A stretch of 64,000 bases of DNA, taken from NCBI RefSeq assembly GCF_020535545.1, contig NZ_CP084752.1, positions 248,001 through 312,000 on the forward strand. Reading direction: 5' to 3'. This document shows positions 46,046 to 55,408 of the stretch, in pieces (within the stretch, counting starts at the first letter, position 1; the number at the start of each line of letters is the position of its first letter). Source of the stretch: Roseateles sp. XES5. GTDB lineage: Bacteria > Pseudomonadota > Alphaproteobacteria > Rhizobiales > Rhizobiaceae. Both the position numbers and the translations under genes were made by a program. The notes below the pieces were generated by a model, which did not search any database, was not told where the DNA came from, and saw only the letters and a list, made by a program, of their open reading frames with translations.

Positions 46046-47655
46046 GCGCTCGCCTCCCCCTGGCTGACCTGCAGCGTGCCGAGATCGACCTCCAGGTCGA
46101 GGCGCACGGCCCCGCCGGAAACGACGACGCAGCCGAGCGCCAGCGTATCGCCGCTGGCCCGCACGTTCTGGCGGAAATTGTAGCGACGCCGGCTGGAAAG
46201 GCCGTTCCACACCGCCTTGTCCCAGAGGCCCGCATCCCATTCGCTCGATCCGACATCGCCGACCGAGACGCCCGAAAAGGTCGGCTCGGTGAGATCCATG
46301 TCCGCCCGCGCGAAAAGGCGCACCTTGGGCCGCGCCGTGCCGCGGAAGAACATGTTGGCAAGGCTGGCGACAAGGCGCTGTCCAAAGCCGGCCACCGGCT
46401 GGAACTGCGAGAGATAGACCGCCGAGAATGGCAGGCCGTCGTCGGTTCCCGTCACGTCGCCCTGCCAGCAGAAGCCCGCGACCGCGCCGAAGAAGAGGCT
46501 GCCCTGCAGCGTCTCGTAGCAGGTCGCCCGCCAGTTGCTGACCGTCGACCATTTGCCCGTCAGCACGTTGAGCACGAAGGTCGTGTCGGCCAGAACCGGG
46601 TTCGACGGAAAGGACACGAAGACGAGGTTCTGTTCCGGCCATTGCTTCAGCGTCCAGCCCGAACCGGTCGCATTGGCGGCCATGCGCCAGAGATCCTCGA
46701 TGGGCCGGGACACCGACACCAGCGACAGCGCCTGCCGGTCGCGGGTGAAGACCTGCGAGATCGGCGTCAGGCCGTCGACGGTGGCGATGAGCACGTCGCC
46801 GCCCGCCCGGATCCAGCAATTCTTACCGAGCGGCTTGCCGATCTGGTAGACGCCCTTCAAGGCAAAGCTTGACGCGCTCGAGGGATCGTCGCCGGCATAG
46901 ACCGCGACCTCGCCTTCGGTCGAGATGAAGACGCACATGTCGGAAAGGCCGTCGCCGCTTTCCAGCGACCAGGAAAAACCTGTCAGCAGCGAGCCGCCCT
47001 TCTTCATCACACCGCCGAGGGGGAAGACGCTCGCCGCGCCGCCGATGGCGTTGACGGCGAGGTAATAGGCGTCGAGGGTCGCGTTCTTCGTGAAGAATTC
47101 GCGGTTCTTGAAGAGCCAGCCGCAATTGAGCTGCGGCATGGTCGTGCCATCGGTGAAGGTAATGGCCGGCGTGGTCGTCCAGGTCGCGCCGTTGAACAGC
47201 CGCCGGTCGTTCGCCCCGTTGACGCAGACGAGATAGGCATTGCCCGCATTGGTGTGCTGGAAGGTGCACCAGTCGCCGCCGCCAAGGCCGCTGACGGCGG
47301 CCGGCGTGGTTGCCGGCGGCGCGGCGGGCGAGGTCATGTCGAAAATGCCCGTCGCCGTCGCCATGAACAGCTTTTCGGTCGCGCCGTATTTGTATTTGAA
47401 GGCGCTGCGGATATCCGCGCCGCCGGCGGCCAGCCCCTTCTTGAGCGAGCCGCCGCGAAGGCGCGCGCCCGTCAGCGTCTGGAAGAAATTGCGCAGGATG
47501 GACGCGGCCCCCGGCGTCGAGGAGGCCATGTCCGTCGCGGTGACAAGGCCGCCCGTCGGCGCGGGAAAGGTCACGGGCTGCGAGGACGCTGCCGCGCCAC
47601 CGGCGCCGGCGCGCCCGCCACGCCCTGCGATCCGGGCCGGGCGCAGGGGGATCAT
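46042..47655 (-). CDS. Putative tail nozzle/hub protein
   Basis: A 537-residue beta-rich protein. After a basic N-terminus (PLRPARIAGRGGRAGAGGAA) come many short Trp/Gly-containing strands (WRATCYETLQGSLFFGAVAG; FSWSLESGDGLSDMCVFIST), consistent with a beta-propeller of the kind that forms the tail nozzle of short-tailed phages. It follows two adaptor-like genes, matching the order adaptor-nozzle-fibre. Direct homology is not recognised, so the role comes from position and composition. Confidence 0.65.
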   Translation of the reverse strand: MIPLRPARIAGRGGRAGAGGAAASSQPVTFPAPTGGLVTATDMASSTPGAASILRNFFQTLTGARLRGGSLKKGLAAGGADIRSAFKYKYGATEKLFMATATGIFDMTSPAAPPATTPAAVSGLGGGDWCTFQHTNAGNAYLVCVNGANDRRLFNGATWTTTPAITFTDGTTMPQLNCGWLFKNREFFTKNATLDAYYLAVNAIGGAASVFPLGGVMKKGGSLLTGFSWSLESGDGLSDMCVFISTEGEVAVYAGDDPSSASSFALKGVYQIGKPLGKNCWIRAGGDVLIATVDGLTPISQVFTRDRQALSLVSVSRPIEDLWRMAANATGSGWTLKQWPEQNLVFVSFPSNPVLADTTFVLNVLTGKWSTVSNWRATCYETLQGSLFFGAVAGFCWQGDVTGTDDGLPFSAVYLSQFQPVAGFGQRLVASLANMFFRGTARPKVRLFARADMDLTEPTFSGVSVGDVGSSEWDAGLWDKAVWNGLSSRRRYNFRQNVRASGDTLALGCVVVSGGAVRLDLEVDLGTLQVSQGEASA

Positions 47656-48254
47656 GATACCCCCCTGTCGGCGTCGATCGCGTGCTGGAGGTCGGCTTCG
47701 AATTCGGCAAGGCTGTCCTCGTAGGGCAGGCCCTTCTGCCGGCGCCAGCGCCAGAGAATGCCCTTTTCCAGCAGCCGCTCGGCAAATAGCGTGGTGTCGT
47801 CGTCGGCCGTCCAGTCGGCGACCTCGGCATAGGGATCGGTAACGATCCAGTTTTTCGAGACATAGTCGACGGCAGCGCCCACGGCCACGGCCGGCGGCGC
47901 GATCTCGATCCTGCCGGCGCGCACGAAGAAACAGGGCGTTGCGGGGCTTGCGGCAGATATCACCGCCCATTGCCCGCTATTCGTGACGATGCGGACGAAA
48001 TCGCCCGCAGTGGTGCGCACCGCCCCGCCCGGCACCAGCCGCTCGTAATCGGCCGGCAGGTTTGCCGGTGAGCCCACCAGTGAAACGCTTTTCAGCAGCG
48101 CCTGCCAGTCGGCGCGGCGGGCAATCTCCTCGCCCGCCTCTTTCGCCATGGCCAGCATGGTCAGCGCGTTCGGGTCGTCGGCGCCATAGACGCTGTCGAA
48201 ACGGTCGAGCGAAACGACGTCGCACACCGCGTTGATGGCGGTCAGCAGGGTCAT
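47652..48254 (-). CDS. Phage adaptor / head-tail connector protein (gatekeeper-like)
   Basis: A 200-residue protein with an N-terminal helical part (LLTAINAVCDVVSLDRFDSV; AKEAGEEIARRADWQALLKS) and a beta-rich middle, ending in helices. The layout resembles the tail tubular A/gp11-type adaptors that dock on the portal. Coupled by ATGA overlaps to genes on both sides. Confidence 0.65.
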   Translation of the reverse strand: MTLLTAINAVCDVVSLDRFDSVYGADDPNALTMLAMAKEAGEEIARRADWQALLKSVSLVGSPANLPADYERLVPGGAVRTTAGDFVRIVTNSGQWAVISAASPATPCFFVRAGRIEIAPPAVAVGAAVDYVSKNWIVTDPYAEVADWTADDDTTLFAERLLEKGILWRWRRQKGLPYEDSLAEFEADLQHAIDADRGVS

Positions 48255-48850
48255 GGGGTCAGCCCTCCGGTGGAAAGACGCGCATTGCCCCAGCGCCGGC
48301 GCTCGTCGAGAAGCGAAAGACCGGCCATCGCCTGCACGCGCAGGCCCTGCGCGCCGGCAACCTTCGCCGGATCGCGCTCGCGAATGCCGATCTCCTCGCA
48401 AAGGGCATAGAGATAGACGTCCGGCGCCGTGGCGAGCAGCCAGTTGGTCGGGTTCTGCCGGGTCAGCGGCGGAATGGCGCCGTAATAGGTGAGCGCGAGG
48501 TCGCCGCTCCACCGGGGCCGCACCGAAAGCGTGCTGCCGATGATGGCATAGGCGTCGGGGATCCCGCCCGCCGTGTCCTGGCGCGCCGACAGCACCGGCA
48601 GCGACACCGCCCGCAAGGGCCGGCCCGACGGATGGAGCACCGCCCGCGCCTCCAGGAAATCCGCCGGCAGGGCCGCGGCACCGTCGATCACCGAAAGCTC
48701 GGCCTCGACCTCCATCTCGCCGACGCGCAGCGCGCGGTTCAGCTTGGCCTCGGCAAGACGCAGGAAACGGTCGAAATGCTGGGCGATGTCAGCGCGGCCG
48801 GAATAGTCGCCGGCTTCCAGCAGAAGGCAGGCATAATCGTCGATCGCCAT
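48251..48850 (-). CDS. Phage adaptor protein (second)
   Basis: A 199-residue helical/beta protein: FDRFLRLAEAKLNRALRVGE, then AALPADFLEARAVLHPSGRP and a C-terminal helix. The pattern with LPADFLEAR is typical of phage adaptor proteins that sit beneath the portal ring. Neighbouring genes overlap by 4 bp (ATGA) on one side and TAATG on the other. Confidence 0.7.
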   Translation of the reverse strand: MAIDDYACLLLEAGDYSGRADIAQHFDRFLRLAEAKLNRALRVGEMEVEAELSVIDGAAALPADFLEARAVLHPSGRPLRAVSLPVLSARQDTAGGIPDAYAIIGSTLSVRPRWSGDLALTYYGAIPPLTRQNPTNWLLATAPDVYLYALCEEIGIRERDPAKVAGAQGLRVQAMAGLSLLDERRRWGNARLSTGGLTP

Positions 48851-49179
48851 TATACCCGTCCTTCCTTCGTGCGCCAGGCGCGGTTGTCGCCGTCGTTCAG
48901 CCAGCGCGAGAGATAGGCGTCGTCGCCCTGCTGGATTGCCTTGTTCAGCCCGAGATTGTCGTCATAGAGGAGTTGCATCGGCACGCTGGCGATGCGGTGG
49001 TAATCGCCTTTCCAGCCGGCCGCCGCGCCATTGCGCGCGAGAAGATTGTCCTCGATCGATCGGGCAACGGGCGTGTCGGTGCGGATGACCGTCTTTTCCC
49101 CGTCGAAAAGGCTCCAGACCGTTCGCCCGGTCGTGGCGTCCCAGTCGATCAGCGTCCAGTCGCCGTCGCGGATCGTCAT
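48850..49179 (-). CDS. Hypothetical phage structural-region protein
   Basis: A 109-residue acidic protein (MTIRDGDWTLIDWDATTGRT), with no membrane segment. Located between capsid-region and adaptor genes; such small proteins are often minor head components. Its stop overlaps the next start (TAATG). Confidence 0.6.
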   Translation of the reverse strand: MTIRDGDWTLIDWDATTGRTVWSLFDGEKTVIRTDTPVARSIEDNLLARNGAAAGWKGDYHRIASVPMQLLYDDNLGLNKAIQQGDDAYLSRWLNDGDNRAWRTKEGRV

Positions 49180-49181
49180 GG

Positions 49182-49514
49182 TCAGGCCTTCAGGCGGCTG
49201 ACGCTGCCGGTCTCGATGGCGTCCATCGCCGCCTCGATCGGCATGTCGACGACGGTGCCCTTGTGATGGCGATTGCCCAGGGCGTCCCAGAGATCGCGCT
49301 TGATCGTCACGGCGACAGTCGGGCCGGGCGGCGACGGGACGATGCCGGCGGACGTATCGATGGACACATCGGCCGGCGCATCAGCGGGCGTGTCGGCGGG
49401 CATATCGACAGCGGCGGGCGCCACGTCGTTCGCCGCGCCGGACCGTTCGCCGCTCCGGCGGCCGTCGGCCTTGCTGGTGCGTTCGCCGGCCTGCTTCTTC
49501 ACGTCTTCGGGCAT
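49182..49514 (-). CDS. Hypothetical phage head-region protein
   Basis: A 110-residue protein with a low-complexity Asp/Ala/Pro stretch (DMPADTPADAPADVSIDTSA) followed by a small folded C-terminus (VAVTIKRDLWDALGNRHHKG). The start at 49514 follows an AAGGAGCAAGC site. It lies just downstream of the major capsid gene, a usual place for head decoration or completion proteins; this role is inferred. Confidence 0.55.
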   Translation of the reverse strand: MPEDVKKQAGERTSKADGRRSGERSGAANDVAPAAVDMPADTPADAPADVSIDTSAGIVPSPPGPTVAVTIKRDLWDALGNRHHKGTVVDMPIEAAMDAIETGSVSRLKA

Positions 49515-49578
49515 GGTGCTTGCTCCTTGAAAAAGGCCCCGCACATGGGCGGGGCCGGTTGGGGAAAGGGGGCGTCGA

Positions 49579-50571
49579 TCAGCTCGCGGCGGTCAGGCCG
49601 AAGACGTCGGCGACGACGCCGATGCCCGCCTCGTTGTGGACCTTCAGCGTGCCTTCGCCGATGAGCACGAACTTCTTGGCGTCGCCCGTGCGGGCGATGC
49701 CCTTGTCCTCGGCGATCTTGCGCAGCCACAGGAAGGACAGCATCGAGGTATCGAGGAAGAAGGCGTTGCGCGCGACACCCGCCGAGGACGCCTGCACGCG
49801 GTTCGGCTTGATGTAGACCTTGCCGAACGGGCCTTCGTAGATGTCGGCATTGGCGATGATCGCATTGCTGTCGCCGTCCTTCACCGCATAGCGGAAGGGC
49901 GCGACATTGGCGTTCGACATGAAGGAGACGAAAACCGACTTCACATAGGGCGAGACATAGACGTTGCGGAAGTTGGCGCCGGACTTGTAGCCCTGCTGCA
50001 TCACGTCGTCCATCTGGTCCTTGGTGAAGGCGCGCTGCGTGCCGTTGCCGGCGGCGACCGTCAGGCCGGTGCCGGTGTCGAAGCCGCCATTGGTGCCGGT
50101 GGCCCCGCGCGACACATTGGTCTCGATCCAGGTCGGCAGGCCGCCGAATTCGCGCGTCGCACCGGCCACCGAGGCGTTGTTGGTGACGATGGCGAGCTCG
50201 ACGTCCTTGCGCAGCTCCACGCCGCGCTTCATCTTCTGGCGCTTGACCTTGTTGGTATTGCCGGCCTGTTCGACCGTCTCCTGAGTCTCGGAGATGATGC
50301 CGGTCTTGCGCATGATCTGGGTATAGTTGCCCACGCGGTCCGGCGTGTCGCCGGCCTCGAAGGCATATTCGTCGCCTTCCGTGCGAATGTTCTCGCCCGG
50401 CGGCAGGAGCTCGTCGATCTCCCATTCCGGGTGAACCGAGACGCACTTGCCCTTGGCGATGTCCGAATAGATCGGCGTATCCTCGGGCGTGATCATGTTG
50501 ATGACGTCCGAAAGCTCCTCGCGGTTGCCGACGGAGGTCGTGGTAAGCTGGGTATTGGCGAGAGCGGCCAT
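49579..50571 (-). CDS. Major capsid protein, SU10-like (DUF5309 type)
   Basis: A 330-residue HK97-fold coat protein of the SU10 group. It begins MAALANTQLTTTSVGNREEL and continues SDVINMITPEDTPIYSDIAK, the family signature. Further blocks are GNYTQIMRKTGIISETQETV and the C-terminal FGKVYIKPNRVQASSAGVAR. ATG at 50571 follows AGGAGGGCC, a strong ribosome-binding site suited to an abundant protein. Preceded by a scaffold gene, as expected. Confidence 0.88.
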   Translation of the reverse strand: MAALANTQLTTTSVGNREELSDVINMITPEDTPIYSDIAKGKCVSVHPEWEIDELLPPGENIRTEGDEYAFEAGDTPDRVGNYTQIMRKTGIISETQETVEQAGNTNKVKRQKMKRGVELRKDVELAIVTNNASVAGATREFGGLPTWIETNVSRGATGTNGGFDTGTGLTVAAGNGTQRAFTKDQMDDVMQQGYKSGANFRNVYVSPYVKSVFVSFMSNANVAPFRYAVKDGDSNAIIANADIYEGPFGKVYIKPNRVQASSAGVARNAFFLDTSMLSFLWLRKIAEDKGIARTGDAKKFVLIGEGTLKVHNEAGIGVVADVFGLTAAS

Positions 50572-50599
50572 CTGGCCCTCCTGTGATGATCGGTTGCTG

Positions 50600-50648
50600 G
50601 AAGCATTTCCGGCCGGAGCGTTCCCGCTTCGGCACCGGATAATGCGGC
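50600..50648. repeat. Diverged copy of the chromosomal palindromic repeat inside the prophage
   Basis: GAAGCATTTCCGGCCGGAGC followed by GTTCCCGCTTCGGCACCGG and ATAATGCGGC aligns along its length with the repeats at 4757-4858. It lies between the scaffold and capsid genes, where a hairpin could alter relative expression. Confidence 0.6.
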
Positions 50649-50695
50649 AAAAACAATGGGCTGGAGCAGCCGTTGAAACCCTGCGTTCCCCGGCC

Positions 50696-51682
50696 CTAGT
50701 CGAAGTCGATCGCCATCGCGTCGTCGATCGAGCCCGATCGGGCCAGCCTCTGCATCGCTTCCTGGTTGCGGCGGGCCCCGCCATGCTGCGCGCCGTGGCC
50801 GCGCGCCCTTTGCGGCGCGACGGGCGGCGCGTTGCGCACCTTGTGCCGTGCCGTCTCGCGGGCCCGTTCGGCCTGAATTCCGAGCGCGGCATAGTGGGCG
50901 AGCGCGAAGACGCGGTGATCGGCGGCCTCGTCGATCTCGGCGTCGGAATAACCGATCGCGCGCGCGGCGGCGGCGGCCGTGTCGAAGAAGGCCTTGCGGC
51001 CCTCATGCGTCGCCGTGGCGGGGAAACGGCGGGTCAGCATGGCGTTCTCCTGCATGAGGAGTTCTCGCTGCTGCTCGGCCGAAATCTGGCCCGCAACGCC
51101 CCTGACATCGCCGGCCTCGGACAGGATGGCGCCGAGCTGCTGCAGGGCAGCCTCGTGCATCGCCTTCTGCCGGACGAATGCGCCGGGATCGCTCATGGCG
51201 AGGGAGGTGTCCGGCTCCGCCGGGATCTGGGCCGCCAGGAAATCGGCAACGGCGTGCACCGACCGGGTGACGCGGGCCGACATGGTTTCGAGCCCCTTGC
51301 GCGCCTGGGCGACGGCAAGGGTCTTGCGGCTGTAATCGGCCTGGCGCATGTATCCGGCCTTCAGCGCGCCAAGCGCCACCTTCTGGCCGTTTACGGTGAT
51401 GGAAACGTCGTCGGCAGGCTCGCGGCCGGGTTCGGACGTCGTCTCGTCCGGTTCTCCCTGGCTGTCCTCAAGCCCTAGCGCGTCGTCGCCGGCGCCGGCA
51501 TCGATCTCTTCGGGCTCTCGACCGTCGCCGGTCTCTCCCGTCCTGTCTGCCGCCTGCGCTCCAGGGCCGGCATCCACGGTTTCCTCTTCGGGGTCGTGGA
51601 GGTCGAACGCCATCGCGTCGTCGAGGGACAGGGGTCGCGCGGTATCGGTCCCGCCGGTGGGCAGGGTGTCGCTCTCGCTCAT
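50696..51682 (-). CDS. Phage scaffolding protein
   Basis: A 328-residue protein with a very acidic first third (DDAMAFDLHDPEEETVDAGP; EPEEIDAGAGDDALGLEDSQ) followed by long helices (AEQQRELLMQENAMLTRRFP) and a basic tail. It precedes the major capsid gene, the standard place for a scaffold. ATG at 51682 has a GGAG site 8 bp upstream; GTG at 51688 is an alternative. Assignment from composition and position. Confidence 0.75.
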   Translation of the reverse strand: MSESDTLPTGGTDTARPLSLDDAMAFDLHDPEEETVDAGPGAQAADRTGETGDGREPEEIDAGAGDDALGLEDSQGEPDETTSEPGREPADDVSITVNGQKVALGALKAGYMRQADYSRKTLAVAQARKGLETMSARVTRSVHAVADFLAAQIPAEPDTSLAMSDPGAFVRQKAMHEAALQQLGAILSEAGDVRGVAGQISAEQQRELLMQENAMLTRRFPATATHEGRKAFFDTAAAAARAIGYSDAEIDEAADHRVFALAHYAALGIQAERARETARHKVRNAPPVAPQRARGHGAQHGGARRNQEAMQRLARSGSIDDAMAIDFD

Positions 51683-51712
51683 GTTCACTCCGCTGGAGGT
51701 TGTCGCCGGGCC

Positions 51713-51952
51713 TTATGCCGGCGCTCGCCGCGCAGCGCCGATTTGCCCATCGCTGGCGATGGATTCGAGACGCTGGCGAATTCGTCGGATCGCGCGGGCT
51801 TCGGCGGCATGCGCCTGCCGGCCCTCGTGATCGTCGTATCTGGCATGGATGGTCGCGTTTACCGCGGCCTCTTCAAGTTCGTCCCAGAGACGGGAGAAAA
51901 ACGGAATGGCAAGCACTGCCTGGGCGGCATGCCTGCGCTCTTCGTCGGTCAT
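51713..51952 (-). CDS. Small helical phage protein
   Basis: A 79-residue, charged helical protein (MTDEERRHAAQAVLAIPFFS) between the 38-residue gene and the scaffold gene. Its ATG overlaps the stop of the 38-residue gene (ATGA), which supports both starts. Function unknown. Confidence 0.6.
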   Translation of the reverse strand: MTDEERRHAAQAVLAIPFFSRLWDELEEAAVNATIHARYDDHEGRQAHAAEARAIRRIRQRLESIASDGQIGAARRAPA

Positions 51953-52065
51953 GCGCCTTCCCCCCGCCGCCAGGCTTCCATGAACGCGTCGTCGTCCATG
52001 ACGTCGTCACGTGCTCTTTGCAGCACGCTGTTTCCAATCGTGTCTGTAATGGTGTTACGGCCCAT
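51949..52065 (-). CDS. 38-residue phage microprotein
   Basis: MGRNTITDTIGNSVLQRARD, then an acidic DDVMDDDAF stretch and a basic end, 38 residues. An AGAGGAAACG ribosome-binding site precedes the ATG at 52065, and its stop overlaps the start of the next gene (ATGA). These two signals are the support for so short a gene. Function unknown. Confidence 0.55.
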   Translation of the reverse strand: MGRNTITDTIGNSVLQRARDDVMDDDAFMEAWRRGEGA

Positions 52066-52290
52066 CGGCGTTTCCTCTGGGCATGCCTCTGTCCTGACTG
52101 TTGGCGGGATCACTTGCGTTGCATGGGGTTGTCAGCGCCAGCGATCCGGCTCAAATGGCGTGCGCCGGTGAGCGAGAACCGCCTACCATCGTGGCAAGAT
52201 TTGCTCTGAGAGCAGCATCCTTCTGCTCGCGATCCACATCAATCCACGGTCAAACAGCAGCGTTGAAGGGCTCGCGCGGATCCTGCTGCT

Positions 52291-53193
52291 TCATGTGGCA
52301 CGCCCCGTACGATAGAGTTCCTGGAAACGCTCGTCGTCAAAGGGGTACAAAGACGGATTCGGCTGGTAGTTGTAAAGGCCTACCCCAGGTATTCCCATAG
52401 ACGGGAAGAAGGGATTGAACAGGAGACCGTCACGCACGGCCGCGTGCGGTTTGAAAGAATTGATAGCATTGGGGACACTCGGCACAGCGGTCTTGTCGTC
52501 AGGGTCCTTCACGAGAGCCGTGAGTCCATCGCGATCCGCAAGATACTCGCTCAGCATCACATTCCCGGGAACGGTCCAGTCGAAATCGGCGGCGCCCGTG
52601 TCGGGAAACTGATCGGCGGCAACTCCGTTGGGATAATCCATCTCGGAAGGGCGCTGTAACCTCGCCGACGGATGCTCCGCACGCAGGGCAAGGCTTTCCG
52701 CATCCTGCAAGGTGCCCGGCAACGCTTCAATCGCTGACCTCCCCCCCAATTTCCCGCCGCTTTTGACCACACGCCCCCAAGGAATCAGGCCAATCGCCGA
52801 AGTCGCTGCGTTGCGATAATTGCTGTAGTCGAGGGCGCGCGCAGTCTCATCGGCACTGAACGCCATGCCAACGGGCGCGATGAAGTCAGCAGCAGAGAGT
52901 TGCTGGCTTCCAAGCCCGACCGAGCCGACGGTGTTGAGGACGACCCGACGGCGGAAATCCGAATAGTCGTCGCCAAGCATCCAGCGGGCGATCCGGTCGC
53001 GTATGGTCGGATGGTAAGCCGTGAGCGACGCGTTCGGATCGTAAGAGTAGCGAGGCAGATCCCGCCCCGATGGCGGTCTCGACGCCCGGTGGGGAAGATC
53101 CTGCCCCGCTGGCGGCCTCGACACCCCGCGCACCGGGCTTCTGTCCGTCGTCCAGGCGGCGATATCCGCCTGCGGTGCTTTTCGATCAGCCAT
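52291..53193 (-). CDS. Hypothetical 300-residue phage protein after the portal
   Basis: Begins MADRKAPQADIAAWTTDRSP with two imperfect copies of RPP(A/S)G(Q/R)DLP, then a central hydrophobic/glycine part (AFSADETARALDYSNYRNAA; GLIPWGRVVKSGGKLGGRSA) and a proline/aromatic-rich C-terminus. The start overlaps the portal stop by 8 bp. The last two thirds are more A+T-rich than the portal. It has no recognised family; a minor virion or secreted-toxin-like role is possible. Confidence 0.6.
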   Translation of the reverse strand: MADRKAPQADIAAWTTDRSPVRGVSRPPAGQDLPHRASRPPSGRDLPRYSYDPNASLTAYHPTIRDRIARWMLGDDYSDFRRRVVLNTVGSVGLGSQQLSAADFIAPVGMAFSADETARALDYSNYRNAATSAIGLIPWGRVVKSGGKLGGRSAIEALPGTLQDAESLALRAEHPSARLQRPSEMDYPNGVAADQFPDTGAADFDWTVPGNVMLSEYLADRDGLTALVKDPDDKTAVPSVPNAINSFKPHAAVRDGLLFNPFFPSMGIPGVGLYNYQPNPSLYPFDDERFQELYRTGRAT

Positions 53194-55408
53194 TGTGTCC
53201 ACTCCGGTCCTTGTTGTCGCCCTGAAGGGCATGGCCGGCCAGGTGCATGGCCTGGCGGCGGCTCTCGGCGGCGAGTTTTCTGTCGAGAAGGTGCGCCTCG
53301 ATCGCCATCCATTCGCGTTCGGTCTCCTGCCGCAGGCGCGTGGCGGCGAGGTCCGCGTCGATTTTCTGCCGGTCGGTCAGGGCCTCGCGCTCCATTTCGG
53401 CAAGGTTCGTCTCAAGGTCCGCGTCCCGCTGCTCGCGCTCGCGCAGCGCGTCGGCCTGCATCTTCTTGTCGTATTCCATGGCCTTGGCCGCGGCCCTTGC
53501 CTGCTCGATCTGGAGCTTGATCTGCCCGCGCTTGTCCTCCAGCGCCATCGCGGCCTGCATCTTCGCCTCGTCCGGCGAGGGTGGCTCGGGTTGCCCCTGC
53601 AGGGCCTGCTGGATCGCCTGCGGATCGGGCTGCGACAGATAGAGGTTGACGCTGCGAAGGCCGGAGGCCTCGATGAGCTGCGCCATGGCGTTGTAGAGGT
53701 TTTGCGGCGTCACATAGTTCATGCCGACGGCCGGGCCCATCGAGGCGAGGATGCGCTCCTGCAGCCCGATGACCTGCTGCATCGCCATCATGTCGCGCTC
53801 GCGCGTGCCGGCGCCAAGGCCGACATTGACGACGACGTCCATGTCCGCATTCCAGGTCCGCGGGTCGAAGGTCACCCACCGGTCGCGCAGGCGCACCGTG
53901 CGCGGCCTGTCCTGGTGCTGGATGATCAGCTTCAAAAGGCCGCCGAACACCGGCGCCAGACTGTTGGCGATGGTACGGACCATCATTTCGGTCTGGCCGA
54001 TGCCGGCCTGTTCGACGAGCGCCGTCGCCCGCGCCGTCATGTTCTGCAGCGCGTCCGGCGCAAGGCCGCTCGCGGCATCCGAAATGCCGGTGCGGTCGGT
54101 CAGTTCCGCGTCGAGATAGGCCAGCATCGCAAAGGACTTGTCGGCGACCATCGGCACCGCGCTGTAGCCCACGGCCGCGCGCACGTCGACGCCCTGGTTC
54201 GTCCAGATCGGCAGGCCGAAGGACGGGTTCATCACCGCTTCGGGGTTTTCGATGGCGCCGCGCTGGCCGATCGGCTGCAGGTTGTTCTGCCAGTAGAGAT
54301 TGTCCAGCGTCTGGCGCAGCAGCACCGTCTTGACGGTCTGGATTTCCATCACGTCGTCGGGGACGGAATTGCCCTCCCACTGGTGCGGGCGCCGCTCCGA
54401 GACGATGTCGGCATAGTTGATCTCGTCCCATTCGGTGTTTTCGAGCAGGCATTCCGGCTTGATGCCGCCGGCAAAGACCATGCGGCGAAGCTCGGCGATG
54501 CCATCGCCGTCCTGGTCGATGCGCACCAGCAAGTCGTAATAATCGATCTCCTCGAGGGCGCGCTGCGGCGCCGCCCGGTCGCGCTCGCTGTCGCGGCGGC
54601 GCGTATCGGCCTCGGCCTCCTGTTCGCCGGGGCCCGAGGACGCAGCCGCGATAGCCCAGATCCTGTCGCGGTCATAGCCCATCTTGACGAGCTCGCTGCG
54701 GCGCAGCCGGCAGTTCTCGCCGAGCACCGGGCTGTCCTCCAGGCTGATGGCGTCGGGGTGGATCAGCCAGTTTTCCGGCGCGATGGCCGCAAGCCTCGGC
54801 CGCCCGGTCGTGATGCGGCGGCGGATCTTCACGTCATGCGCGCCGACGCTCTGCGGCCCCTGCGGCGTGTCGATGGTTTCGGTCCGCTGCGTATGGGCCA
54901 GCACGTCGACATCCTCGGCGGCGACGAGCTGGGCGAAGGACATCTCGTCAAGCCCGGTATGCAGGCTCACCTTCACGTCCACCGTTTCGCACTGCCACCA
55001 TTTCAGGATGCCGTTGCGCAGGCGCAGCGCATCGTTGATGGCGTCTTCGATGGCCTGCCGTCCCTTGCATTCGGGCAGGACCACATGGTTGATATAGTCG
55101 CTGGCCTGGTTGGCCTTGTCCTCGTCCCCCTCGCCCACCGGCTGGTATTCCACGATCTCGTCATTGCCGAGGATCGTGCGGCAGATCGAGGGAAGCACCT
55201 TCTTGACGGCCGCCCGCACATCGCGGGAGACGACCTTGGAGCGGCCCTCGTCGGCGGGAATATAGGCCTGCATCTCCTTGGCATCGCCGTCGAAGAAGGT
55301 CATCGCCTTGATGCGCTCGGCCGACCGGCTGTCGCGATAGCGCTCGGCATCCTTCACGAGGGATTCCACGATGCCGCAAAGTTCCGTTTCGTTCAGGTCT
55401 GGCATCAT
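53186..55408 (-). CDS. Phage portal protein
   Basis: A 740-residue portal of the P22-like large type, forming the dodecameric vertex through which DNA is packed and ejected. The N-terminal part holds AERYRDSRSAERIKAMTFFD and VRAAVKKVLPSICRTILGND. The core includes RVDRTGISDAASGL-like DRTGISDAASGLAPDALQNM. The last ~170 residues are a long coiled coil (IKLQIEQARAAAKAMEYDKK; REREQRDADLETNLAEMERE) that would project into the head as a barrel. The ATG at 55408 overlaps the terminase stop. Confidence 0.9.
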   Translation of the reverse strand: MMPDLNETELCGIVESLVKDAERYRDSRSAERIKAMTFFDGDAKEMQAYIPADEGRSKVVSRDVRAAVKKVLPSICRTILGNDEIVEYQPVGEGDEDKANQASDYINHVVLPECKGRQAIEDAINDALRLRNGILKWWQCETVDVKVSLHTGLDEMSFAQLVAAEDVDVLAHTQRTETIDTPQGPQSVGAHDVKIRRRITTGRPRLAAIAPENWLIHPDAISLEDSPVLGENCRLRRSELVKMGYDRDRIWAIAAASSGPGEQEAEADTRRRDSERDRAAPQRALEEIDYYDLLVRIDQDGDGIAELRRMVFAGGIKPECLLENTEWDEINYADIVSERRPHQWEGNSVPDDVMEIQTVKTVLLRQTLDNLYWQNNLQPIGQRGAIENPEAVMNPSFGLPIWTNQGVDVRAAVGYSAVPMVADKSFAMLAYLDAELTDRTGISDAASGLAPDALQNMTARATALVEQAGIGQTEMMVRTIANSLAPVFGGLLKLIIQHQDRPRTVRLRDRWVTFDPRTWNADMDVVVNVGLGAGTRERDMMAMQQVIGLQERILASMGPAVGMNYVTPQNLYNAMAQLIEASGLRSVNLYLSQPDPQAIQQALQGQPEPPSPDEAKMQAAMALEDKRGQIKLQIEQARAAAKAMEYDKKMQADALREREQRDADLETNLAEMEREALTDRQKIDADLAATRLRQETEREWMAIEAHLLDRKLAAESRRQAMHLAGHALQGDNKDRSGHNG

